The notes under the pieces are model-generated. The model searched no databases. It saw only the letters and a program-made list of their open reading frames with translations, and was not told where the DNA came from. The position numbers were made by a program, and so were the translations under genes. Below, piece after piece: positions 1 to 10,212 of a stretch of DNA of 64,000 nt (position 1 is its first letter; each line of letters starts with the position of its first letter). This DNA is from Cryphonectria parasitica EP155 (taxonomy: Eukaryota; Ascomycota; Sordariomycetes; Diaporthales; Cryphonectriaceae). The DNA lies in contig NW_024468917.1 in the NCBI RefSeq assembly GCF_011745365.1, positions 744,001-808,000 of the forward strand, written 5' to 3'.

Positions 1-702
1 TCCGCTCTTGATGTCTGCCTTGTTTCTCAACAGCTCCGCCAGCATCTCCTCGTACTGCTTCTGCTTCTCCTCCGGGGCCTTGGTGCCTTCTGGGAAGCCC
101 TTGAACCCGGTCGCCATGTCCTTCTTCCTCACCTCTTGGGCTTCTTCCACTAGTCTTTTCCGCGAGGCGCCCTTGATGTCACTGATGTACATGTAGAACG
201 AGTCAATGTCGGAGGAGGGGATTGCATCGCTGTTGTACAGGTGCTTGATCAGGAGCGTCTGGTGATTCTTGTTGAACTTCCAGCTGTCGCGGGCCTTGTC
301 CCACGTGCGGAGGTACTGGACTACCGGTGTGAAGTCGAAAGGTTCCTTGGGGGCCTGCGGCTTGGGTGCCTTCTTTTGCTTTGGCTTCTTGGGCGCGGCT
401 TTCTTGGTGTCTTGCGAAAAGGACACTGACTTCTTGGACGGCGTGGAATTGGAATCGTCCCAGCGCGGACGCTTGTTGTCAGATATAGGGAAGGAAGACC
501 CAGAGCCGAACTGCTTCCTCTTGTTGAAGCCAGGTGTGCCGAATGGGCCACCTCCGGACGGATTAGGCTGCTGGTACTGATGACGAGCTGCAGGAGGGGC
601 GGAAGCTGTCGTGGTTTGCGGAGGGGCAGAAACAGGGCTTCCGTCGGATGAAGCTCCCTTGAGCTTCAGACCCAATCGCTTCCAGGCCGGGACCGCAGAC
701 AT
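1..702 (-). CDS. WKF-domain protein (C7orf50-like), 3' part outside the window
   Basis: Reading the minus strand from the ATG at 702-700 gives 234 codons without a stop up to the window edge, so the C-terminus is missing. The first 120 or so residues are disordered: Pro/Gln/Gly-rich, then a Lys/Pro-rich basic patch near residues 98-120. Residues about 124-195 form a helical segment starting FTPVVQYLRTWDKARDSWKF and containing the WKFNK motif (141-145) followed by a long amphipathic stretch. This matches the WKF domain of human C7orf50 and fungal relatives, a family without an established biochemical role; many basic proteins of this kind are nucleolar, but that is inference here. A Lys/Glu-rich tail follows (191-230). 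No intron is needed in the visible part. The gene is divergent from the proteasome gene at 1725. Confidence 0.75.
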   Translation of the reverse strand, partial: MSAVPAWKRLGLKLKGASSDGSPVSAPPQTTTASAPPAARHQYQQPNPSGGGPFGTPGFNKRKQFGSGSSFPISDNKRPRWDDSNSTPSKKSVSFSQDTKKAAPKKPKQKKAPKPQAPKEPFDFTPVVQYLRTWDKARDSWKFNKNHQTLLIKHLYNSDAIPSSDIDSFYMYISDIKGASRKRLVEEAQEVRKKDMATGFKGFPEGTKAPEEKQKQYEEMLAELLRNKADIKSG

Positions 703-1724
703 GATGGGAAGGAGGGAGAAGAGGGAAGAGGGAGGGTGAATTCGGGTGGTGCAAGAGACGTGGTCGCGAAGGTATGGTCAACGCTGCTGTGTGGTGGTGC
801 AGTAGTAGGACATCCGGGGCAGATCGCAGAGAGGGGGGCAATTCATGCAATGTCGAATCGCTCTGATTGGGTATGGTAAGGGCCTGTGTGCGTGCCTGAT
901 GCGGTGGCGGACGCAGGGAGGACCACTGGTATGTATTGAGGCCTGATCAAATAGACGGTGCTGTTACTACTTTTGCCGGTCCAAACAGAAACCACACACG
1001 ACACTGACAGACTCCTGAACTTTTTTTTCGTTGGCTCTGGCCTTATCGTAATCGCGGGGCTCCAGCAGGGATCTCAGGACGGATCAAACCCAGGTCACTC
1101 AATATGCGCACCACGCACAGTGGGCTGTACTCTTGTATGGATCGTCCAGCAAATAATGAAATACGCGCACCGGAAGAGCAAGAAATGACAACATGGAGTA
1201 TTCAATTCCGTAAAAAAGGTGTCAATCGCCAAGCGACTTTCGGGAAAAGGACTCACCTTCGATTGTTGAGATAATCGTGTGTTGTAAGTACGCCTACTCG
1301 GTGTGTACCATCGTAGTACAGTAGTACATGATACCTACTATGGTGAGTCTCAGGCGGGCCAAAGAGTACTACAGTACTTAGTAAGTAAATTCATACCCAG
1401 TCGTCTTTTGTACAGGGGTTTTGAGTGATGTGTTATGTAACCATGGAGCTTGGGCCAACAGCAAGTCGGTAGGGGGTTCCTCGCGGCAGGCTAGCGTCCC
1501 AACTGCTCCAGGCAAGCTACGCCAACGCGTCCATCCAGCAGGCAAGAGCTTCCCTGACGACAGAGTTGATAACCTCCAGCCTCACGACCAAACCAAAACA
1601 GACAACTTCCACAATAACGATCTCAGCCTGCTCTTCTTCCTCCTGTCCGCTTCGGAACTCAAACACAAATACAACGCCCATTCTTCTCTTGCTAATTCGT
1701 TAACAATCAAACACATTCGTCAAG
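703..1724. other. Intergenic region between divergent WKF and proteasome alpha-1 genes
   Basis: About 1 kb shared by two divergent genes. It holds short stop-interrupted frames only. The segment 1290-1400 is rich in GTA/TAC trinucleotides (repeated tagtac and tactat-like words). The last 100 bases before 1725 are C/A-rich, as expected for a fungal 5' leader. No RNA gene was seen. Confidence 0.5.
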
Positions 1725-2849
1725 ATGTCGGGTATGTAATACGCTGAGCTGAGCTTAGCTGACCGAAGCACCCAGCGTCTATCCCGCCATCATGGCTAAC
1801 AAGAGATACTCTCGACAGGCAGTGCGGGCTTCGACAGACACATTACGATCTTCTCTGACCAGGGACGATTGTATCAAGTCGGTACGATGAACTCTCCAGC
1901 CCCAACCATTGCGTCACCGAGCACGTCGGAAGCGAAATCGAGCGAATGGCCGGCCGCAGCGCCAGACATACAGCCTAGATGCGTATTTGACTGATCATGG
2001 CGCCCTTCTACAGAGTATGCATTCAAGGCCATCACCGCCGCAAATATCATGTCGATAGGTGTGCGGGGCAAGGACTGTGCAGTTGTGCTGTCTCAGAAGA
2101 AGGTTCCCGTACGTGCCTGCCGTGAACCTGTATACTGACACGCTGTCCGTGGTGCTGACTGACCCGCCAACAGGACAAGCTGATCGATCCTGCTTCCGTG
2201 TCACACATCTTCCAGATCTCTCCTTCGGTCGGCTGCGTTATGACGGGCTCCATCGCCGATGCTAGAGCATTTGCCCAGCGGGCCCAGGGCGAAGCTGCCG
2301 AGTTCAAATACAAGTATGGATATGAAATGCCATGCGATGTCGTGGCCAAAAGGTTGGCAAACATCTCACAAGTATACACTCAGCGCGTAAGTCATACTCG
2401 TTGCCCCTTCTGTGAGTGAGCATCGGTGAGAACTTGTTGCTGATGGAGATCACCCATCTCAGGCATACATGCGTCCATACGGTGTGGCGACGACTCTGAT
2501 ATCACTCGACTCGGAGTTTGGTCCACAACTCTACAAGTGCGATCCCGCGGGCTACTACATCGGCTACAAGGGTACCGCCGCTGGCCCCAAGCAGCAAGAG
2601 GCTCTCAACCACCTGGAGAAGAAGCTGAAAAACCAAGACCATGCTCAGGGCTCTTGGGAAGAGGTGGTCGAGCTGGCCATCACCACCCTCAGCACCGTCC
2701 TCAGCATGGACTTCAAGAAGACCGAGATCGAAATTGGCATTGTGGGCGGACCCCGAGCGGACGGCAAGGAGGGCACAGATCCTGGTTTCAGGAAATTGAC
2801 CGAGGATGAGATTGATGAGCGTCTTCAGGCGATCGCTGAGAAGGACTAA
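1725..2849 (+). CDS. scl1: 20S proteasome subunit alpha-1 (Scl1/PSMA6 type)
   Basis: Five predicted exons: 1725-1731, 1819-1881, 2014-2108, 2174-2386 and 2463-2849, giving 254 residues. The first exon codes only two full codons and one base. The product begins [20 protein letters not shown] and carries the alpha-type N-terminal signature GRLYQVEYAFKA (residues about 18-29), which forms the gate of the 20S core. Internal landmarks are [16 protein letters not shown], the block [20 protein letters not shown] with VYTQRAYMRP, and [20 protein letters not shown]. These match yeast Scl1 and human PSMA6 (alpha-1) rather than other alpha subunits. Alpha subunits build the outer heptameric rings and are not catalytic. 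The length is normal for the family. The first intron begins after ATGTCGG with GTATGT; all joins keep the frame. Housekeeping gene; no proteasome-associated control element was identified upstream. Confidence 0.96.
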
Positions 2850-5800
2850 GCCGGTTCAGCCGGTTCAGATTTGAATCGATAGAGTCTGACCTGACAATAG
2901 GTCATCTTGGAGCCTCGATGAGGACTCGCAACGATTGAGAGGTCCGCGCGGAAGGGGGCCATTCTCCGAAAGGACCGTCTGATTCGAGGTATGGACTCGT
3001 CGCCGACGTGAAGCTCATACCCAATCTATTCGGCCCTTCATGTTCTATTAGCCATGACATGTCATTTCTAGAATCGAAGCATGCATTTTGATACAGCTCT
3101 CTTGGGACATGCTCACTGTCAGAGGTCCGATTGGCGAAGAGGTTCAGCTCCGCACAATATGAGCTGAGTGCAGGGCAGGGCTAGTGTGACCTAATGCAAC
3201 ATGTCAGGGGTCGCACGTGGCATTTCGTCGCCACTACACGACAACGTTCTCACCGCTCTCCATCTTCGAATATTGACTAGGTGGCGAGGATGGGAAGAAA
3301 GCCTAATATTTGCTTTATTGACCTTCCTTGGTCGGAGGAGGGACGAGGTGGAAATGATGGTGTTTAGAGGCGAGGACCACTGTCTTACCGCCGTCAGATC
3401 CGATCTGAGACACAGCGAGCAGACCTCCCAGCTTCCAGAGATGACAAACCAGGGGGAAAAGAGAGAAAACTCAGCACCTCAGCACCATGGACCATCGCAA
3501 AACTCGTGGGGATGAGGGTGATGCGACCATACCGGAGGCCTGTCCGAAGAGCCTCACCCCGCTCCACTGTGGCTGAAAACTGCATACCTCCTCACGAGGT
3601 AGCGATAGACGCCGGCGGGACGGGATGGTCCAGCTGGACAACTCCGGTCTTGTCCGCCCCGCCTAGATGTCAATTTTCCTCCACTGTCTCGTAACCTCGG
3701 CTCGAGTTTCCGACTGAACCGAGCGGGTGCTGCGCCGGACAGGGGCCTCTTTCTTGTCACTTCTTTTTTTTCCTCCTCCTCCTTCTTCCCCCCCCCCCCC
3801 GGGGTCTCTTTTTAAATCGTCAAATGCGTATGATCTATCGTCTTATGTCTGTCTTCTTTCTCAGATGTGTCGTCTGCAGACTCGCTTCTAGGCTGATGCC
3901 GGTGGGGAGAAGGTTGCAGGGTAGGGGCAACCAGCTGAATCGCAATTGGGGCGTCGAAAAAACGTGGTGCCTGGGGTCTCCTCACCCACCCACCTGCGCG
4001 TCGACGGGACTGTCAAATGCTGAATGCCACCCTTGCACATCCAGAGGGGAACCTCAGCTTGAGATCGTCCATCGAGTCCGCGGCATGCTGCGCCCGACGC
4101 CAAGCTGCGACTGGCTGGCAACCCGCCCTGGTCAGATCAGGGGAGAGAGGTAGGGAAGAAAAAAATCTCCTCTGCTGTAGTAGGAAGCCCTGCACATCTC
4201 GGATGAGGGCGAACCTGTCAAGGTTACGAAGGCCCCCCTGTTCGGGCCCAGATCGGGCTGCTGTCGCGCCTTAGTGCCTCGTGTGGGGCTAGCTGAATGC
4301 TCGTCTATCTATCCTCTTCTGGCCTTGGGAACGACGTATTCGGCCATCTCCTCGAGTGCGAACCTGTGTGTGGTGTGTGGATCTATGATCTTTCTTTCTC
4401 TCAAAGAGATTGGTAAGGTGGCTGGCCCTCGTCCTCGGCCTCCTCCTCCCCCCCTCTTGGCGCCTCACACCCTTTCCCTCCCCCCTCCCTCCCTGCCTCC
4501 CTCCTCAAGCCATTGCCGTCAGACGCTGAAGCCACCATCACCACCAGTATCACTAATACGGCGACCTGGTAGTTCCAACATGGCGTCGCTCTTGCATTGG
4601 TGGTCATGCACCTTGGCCAATGCCCCTGGTGCCCCGTGCTGGCTTGTCAGGCACACTTTCTCTTCCTTCGTCGATTTACTATGTACCATAGTACCTCACC
4701 ACCCTTCTTCCCCGCGTGTGATGTCTATTCTTGGACGCCAGGCTACAGAAATGTTCCTTGCACGCCATGTGGAGAATAGCGGCTATCATGTACATCACAG
4801 CTGGCCCGGGATGTTTCTCTAAGCCCTGTCCCCATTGCCGTCCCGACGGTGTGGTCTTCCGACAGATTCAATTCCCCTCTCCCCCCCCCCTCTTTCCCAC
4901 AAGATGGCAGCCCCCGATTCGCTGACAGACGCCCTGACGACATGACACAGCAGGAGAAAAGGAGAGGGAAAAATGGATATTTGTTTTTTTAACGCACCTT
5001 GGCTGCTCACCTGTGCACAGCAGCTCATCTCCAGATTGTGACGGGCCCCACCACATCAGTCAGGAACCTGGTGGGCGGTGATCTCCTGCAGGTTCGTGCA
5101 GCTGTGGGATGAGATTTACGCCGGGATCATGGCTGGTGTGTCTGCCAAACTGCCGCTTTTGCTCTGCATGGCGGCGGGGTTAGGTGACAGATGGGGGCCT
5201 TGTCATATCTTGTACTATGCTATCTCTTGCGTCCTTTTTGCTTTGTGGGTTGAGCTGTCCTGGAGAGGTCATAGCGTCATCTCTACTCCGGCCGAGTACG
5301 TCTGCGTCCGAGGTCGATCATGACAATCGGTGGGCATGCCATTGGAGACCTCAATTCTTCGGTCAAACTCTTCATGATGGCCTCAAGTGCGGCTGTTCTC
5401 CTACCAACCACCCGCCCTCCTCATCTTCCCCCTCCCCTATAATACAGGCGGCTCCCTTCGCCGTCATCTTAGCAGAGTTGCTGAATGTGCTCGACGCCAG
5501 CGACCCCAACGTCTTCTCAATAGTTCATCTCTTTGCTTTCAGCCTTCCTTTCAGCAGGCCGCCGATCCGGACCCATATTGATATCGTCACGAAGTTACTA
5601 TTGATTTTCCTTTTGTACTTCGCTTGCGGCTCATCCATCCTCTGCTTTTCATAATCGCCGTCCTCGTTCAACTGTTCACGCCAGAACTCCTCTTGTTATA
5701 TCAACTCTTCTCTCTTCTTCCCTCTTTAATAATTACAGTCATATCCGCACTACACTACACTGGGTTTCTAGACTCCAAACAAGAAAGAGGCCTTGCTTCT

Positions 5801-5888
5801 TTCCCCCTTTCCAAAGAGTTTTTTCCCTCTAAAAAAAATTCACAATTTTTCTACTGCCTATCCTTGTCTAGGCTATACTACATACAAA
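2850..5888. other. Long intergenic region with C-rich homopolymer tracts
   Basis: Three kilobases between two plus-strand genes. Only stop-broken frames are seen; the longest (4274-4822) is low-complexity Pro/Ser and I do not support it as a gene. It holds a C13 run at 3788-3800 followed by GGGG, a C10 run at 4881-4890, and CT-rich blocks at 3765-3800, 4440-4505 and 5400-5870. The last block, ending in A- and T-rich tracts at 5820-5880, is the likely promoter and leader of the gene at 5889. Confidence 0.45.
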
Positions 5889-6825
5889 ATGGACGGACGT
5901 ATGTGGCTTCCGCCCTTTTTTATCCCCTTGCCCCCCCCCCCCCCCAATCTTCGCTGTTCCACAATCCAGGTGGACAAGGGCGTCTCTATGCCATTCGGGC
6001 ACTTAGCTTGTCCTTGATATGATGCTCACACCATGTCTTCCTCCACTAGTAAACAACTTCCGAACAGCCCGCGTGGCCGAGATCTTGGGGGATTTCCAGA
6101 ACATCCAATACTACATCGCTGCCGCTCCTATTGATCCTCCCAACATGGACGACTACTACACAGAAGGCTGGGCTACCCTCCGCCAGTGCAACCTCGACGG
6201 GCAGCGCATCCTGAACTGCGGTGCAGACACGAGCGTGCCCGTCACAAGTGGAGGGCCAGACGAGCAGGCAAAAGCGGAGCTAAAGCAGTAAGTTCCACCC
6301 GTTCGGGGGGGGGGGGGGGAAGCACACACATAAAGCGCTTGTGACGATGCATTATTGGACGTGTGGCTAATCGAAAACTGCCTGCTCTGCTCTGTAGGGT
6401 CCTTCTTGATGCCTACGCCAGACGTCACGAGGCACAGAAGATCTACCTGCGCCAGGCTGCTGCCCAGCGATGGATCGAGTGCCGGGAACAGATCCTCATG
6501 GGCGGCCGGCCCAATTCAAAGAACCAAGCGATGCTCCGCCAGGCGGATCACCGACTGCGATCAGTATGGATTCCTCACACCAACCCCCTTCCTCTCTGAC
6601 ACAACCTCTTCCCAAGAACAATCCTCGTAGCCGTTTTTTCCGTTTCTCTTTTCACTTTTTCGAATGGCACAAATGACTGACTTGGGTCTTGCGTAGGAGC
6701 TCCATTCCATCACCGACGAGACAATCTACAATTCGCTTCAGGGTTCAGACCTGAACTTGAACCGCTGGACGGCCGAAGACCCTAGTCTTCGGAGCGTGCA
6801 GCGCTGGGTCCGTACCCGACGATAG
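5889..6825 (+). CDS. Unrecognised 180-residue protein, four exons
   Basis: Predicted exons are 5889-5898, 6050-6287, 6398-6563 and 6697-6825; all three joins preserve one frame and give 180 residues. I do not recognise the family. The product starts MDGLNNFRTARVAEILGDFQ and has an acidic and aromatic N-terminal third (residues about 20-60), a predicted helical middle (about 85-140) rich in Ala, Arg and Gln with the segment YARRHEAQKIYLRQAAAQRW, and a basic C-terminus ending WVRTRR. There is no signal peptide or membrane segment. Helical content and charge suggest a soluble, possibly coiled protein. The first exon carries only ten coding bases, so the start is less certain than the rest. Introns 1 and 2 contain C15 and G15 runs that are perfect complements (see findings). 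No close neighbour hints at its role. Confidence 0.7.
5931..5945 (+). repeat. C15 homopolymer in intron 1 of the 5889 gene
   Basis: Fifteen consecutive C, inside the predicted intron 5899-6049. It is matched by a G15 run of equal length at 6305-6319 in the next intron of the same gene. Confidence 0.95.
6305..6319 (+). repeat. G15 homopolymer in intron 2 of the 5889 gene
   Basis: Fifteen consecutive G near the 5' end of the predicted intron 6288-6397, seventeen bases after the donor. It is the exact complement of the C15 run in intron 1. Confidence 0.95.
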
Positions 6826-9557
6826 ATGTCCTCTTGTTAAATCAGTCTGGCTGCGACGCATGTCGCTTCGGACAACTGTCTAATTAGAGGGAACGAGAGA
6901 GGTGTTTCGACTACGCTTGCTCAAAAACATGACGATGGACACGATAGATTGGACATGCCGTCTGGACGGCATGTGAGCAAAAAGACCGGTTGGAGTGGTT
7001 CAGAAGGAGTAAACCAGGCATTTCAATTCACCAGGCCCCTCTCCCTGCAGACGGTTTGGCTGGGCACTGTCACGATAAGTGTGGGACATATATGGCAACG
7101 ACTGGCACGTTCGCCGTGTACAGTAGTAGGCCATGAGACTAATGACTTCTTTCTTTTCTTCTTTTCTTTTTTCCTTTTTTCCTTCTTCCCCTCATGATGA
7201 TCATCAGCATTGCCTAGTGCAAACCGATGGCAATATCAGGGTGGGTTGTTATAAGCAAGGGCGCCAGGGAACAGGGCTTCTGCAGGACAGAATCAAATCA
7301 GGCCAAAGACTAGTATAGATTCACAAAAGAATTGTGATTTTCGACAGGGGGAAAAAAAAAAGAAAAAAAACCAAGTCTGGCGGTGTGTCTCGGATGGTGG
7401 CTTCTCTTAACATAGTTGTTGTCGTTCTAATAACCCATCATTTCTTCCACGAACAAGCATTATCATTTTAGCTGTGGGGCTGCTGGTCCACACATGTTTT
7501 CTGGCGCAACATCGCGTGCGAATTGGCATGTGCTGACAATTGGGGACGCGCCACACAGTACAAACTGTATATGCATAATATTCAGTACATGCTTCTTTCG
7601 ATTTCAGACGATAGTATCTGGGAGGGGGGAGGATAAAAAAAAAAACTTCTACACCTATAGTCTACTGTGGTAATGCTAGCAACCTGAAGTGCATATGGTC
7701 TAGATCGGTACTTGAGCGTTCCGACGAGACATCTTTTTGCCGAAAAAGCGAGATTTTTCAAAACAAGGAAAAAAGAAGATGATAATAAAGTTCAGCCCTG
7801 AGGAGGTTCGGCGTAAAATGGTTCTTGATTGGCTGAATTTTGTTGGACGCAGCTGAACGTGAGAAATCCTGATGTGGAAGAGAAAAAAGGGGATTGGGCG
7901 TCGGGCTCGTATTCGTCAGAGATCAGCTGTACAACCTGAGGCGCCCTATTTTCCAGTAATCAAATCAACCATCTCAAGATTGACCTGATATCTGGGCCAT
8001 TTTTTCCCTTTTCATTTCCTTCCTTTTTTTTTTCTTTCTCTCTCTATCTTCCATATTGTGACACTTTTGCACTATTAGTTTGTTGTCGTGGTGGCTTCGT
8101 CAGCCATATTGGAGTATGCCTGATGAGTGAAAATCATTTACTTGATTCGTGTAATGCATACGTAACTCACTGCTCGAATGGTTTAATTCCCCGAAGAAGC
8201 TCAGGTCTTCCGTTTAGCGAGGCTTTGCACACGAGCCTTCTTGAAGGGGAGTATGGCAGAAGTCGTTGATGCCCGACTTGTCCGCGTAGACGCAGCCCTA
8301 TTTTAGAATCGGTCAACGCCTCGTAGACCGAGTTTTAACTAGGAAGCGACTCAACATCACCTTTGATTATCCGCCTCGTGATGAAAAAGGCGTTTTGGGG
8401 TTGTTACTCGAACACCTCGCCACATCTGACTATGCTCTGGCTGAGAGAATTGAGGGTGGGGCCCTCTTCTTTATTTGTGCCCGAAAGAATGGCCTCATGC
8501 AAAATACAGTATGACTATTTCTTCCTTTTCTCTTCAGTCAATCTAATGGAAAGATAGTGAAGAGTCATGATACTCAGTGATCACTTCATTTTTTGCAAAG
8601 TGCTGCGCCCGGTGCTCCGCCTCCTCTTGAGGCGTCTCACCATCCCCACCCGGTCTCACGTTCTCTCCAAAGAGGAATTCTCGCATTTAAAAGCCCCAAG
8701 AATTCCCGTCCCGGATGACCATGCTTATCCTCCGTAAATCCCATCCATTGAAAGGCTGTGTTGTATTATTGCTCAGCTCAGTCGGGCGCCCATATATTCT
8801 GGACAGCAGCTGATGCTGCGACAGCACGGCTAACTGTGTTATGATGTTCAGACTAAAGCTTGTGAGATGGTGGGATTGATGTGGTGATTCGGCCTGCGGA
8901 GGAGACAGTTCATTGATGGAGGTTGTTGGGCGGGGCATCTGGAATTGGTCGTTAATTGTAATGATGATTTTTGAGGCAGTTGAAGAGCACCGTGACTTGT
9001 AATACTACTGAACGGGACCACGTTTGATATTACAAAGTTGGCGCGGCGAAGCAGCAAGATGAGTAGAGAAACTTATTCATGTGAATAGTAGCCCTGATTT
9101 CTGGTGAATCGGAAATAATAATTGTGTCATGCCTATGGCTCTCGATCGCTTTTGTCGAGGTCTTGAGGCTCAAATTCTAATCTTCAGCAAGTATGCTTGG
9201 GAAGCGCCTCGAATATGGAAAGGTATCTTTAGCCTCGTTCATAATATTGTTAACAACTCACTGTGTCTGGCGCCTAGTCAGGATGAAGATTGATGAGAAG
9301 AGAAGTGCTCAGGCCTTGATAAATGGACCACACGTCTGTTTTCTCTCTCTCCTTGGTACCGACAAAATGTTGCATCGGCGAGACCGCTCGATCACTCCGC
9401 GAACAGAGTAGACTAGACGGAAAAGCCGATACTATAACAAGATGGAATGTAGTATTTGAAACGGGGAAAATTGGTGCTATTCGAGATCTATCCTTTTTGA
9501 TTCTAACCCTACACGCCGCCACTCCAACGACGCAGAATATGCACAACGTGTCTTTGA
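6826..9557. other. Gene-poor, A+T-richer intergenic region
   Basis: About 2.7 kb between the convergent ends of the 5889 gene and the TMEM234-like gene. By eye it has more A and T than its surroundings from about 7320 to 9300. It includes T- and A-tracts (7145-7190, 7352-7370, 8020-8045) and no frame longer than about 100 codons in any strand that reads like protein. I saw no terminal repeats or transposase motifs, so I cannot say whether it is decayed repeat DNA or ordinary spacer. Confidence 0.45.
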
Positions 9558-10212
9558 TCAATTCTTGCTGTATACGCACAACGCGATACCTGTTAGGGAT
9601 AGTATCATTCCCATCATTGTACCTAGGTGTGATAGTCAGTCTCGCAATGTGAAGTAATCTATGACCAACACAAGGAGGGGGGGGGGGAGACGTACCCCGG
9701 TCAATAACCTTGCCGTCCACCCACCAGTCACCGAGAACGGTGAACAGGAACGCCAACGTATTGACGATGGGCACGGTCAAGCTCAGCTCTAGATACCAGA
9801 GAGATGTCAGCATCATCATCTCGTCCATCCACACTAAAGTATAGATAGCACAAGGAACGGTAACAAGAAGAAGGGACTCACCCGCTTTCCCGATCAACAG
9901 GAAGAACCACACGCTCCCGGTCAGGTTGAGCAGCAGCGGGACGGCATAGCGTGGGTTGCGGAGGAGGTCGACGACGGCAAAGAAGGCACCGTAAACCTTG
10001 GACTTGAGCCAGCTGGCCCGGACGGCGTCGGAGTCTAGAACCGGGTGGGGCGGCGGGTGGTGATCCCGTGCCGCCCGGCGGATGAAGGGGGTAGTCAGGC
10101 CCCAGGCGATGCCGACAAGGGTGAAGCCGAGGATGTAGTTGAGGGGCCCTGGCTGCTGCGGCCCCTCCGCTGCTGCTGCTGCTGATGAAGATGATGATAA
10201 CGTGTCTGACAT
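9558..10212 (-). CDS. TMEM234-like membrane protein (DMT/EamA-related fold)
   Basis: Three predicted exons on the minus strand: 10212-9882, 9788-9696 and 9622-9558, giving 162 residues. The product starts MSDTLSSSSSAAAAAEGPQQ and has about four hydrophobic segments: LNYILGFTLVGIAWGLTTPF (about 24-43), a segment near 88-106 (YAVPLLLNLTGSVWFFLLIG), one near 111-129 (ELSLTVPIVNTLAFLFTVLG), and the C-terminal GMILSLTGIALCVYSKN. The order and the motifs WG.T.PF, LLLN.TGS and LTVPI.N.LAF.FT match TMEM234, a small eukaryotic relative of drug/metabolite transporters with no established substrate. Splicing is essential: the uninterrupted frame reads through intron 1 (9881-9789) and loses the last helix. 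Intron 2 (9695-9623) has a C11 tract on the transcript directly after the donor. Confidence 0.88.

Noticed and set aside
4274..4822. 182-codon frame on the plus strand
   Set aside because: Pro/Ser low complexity from a CT-rich block, overlapped by equally long frames on the other strand; no motif or splice context.
7320..9300. A+T-richer stretch as a RIP-mutated transposon
   Set aside because: No terminal repeats, transposase or reverse-transcriptase motifs, or strong TpA bias could be made out by eye.
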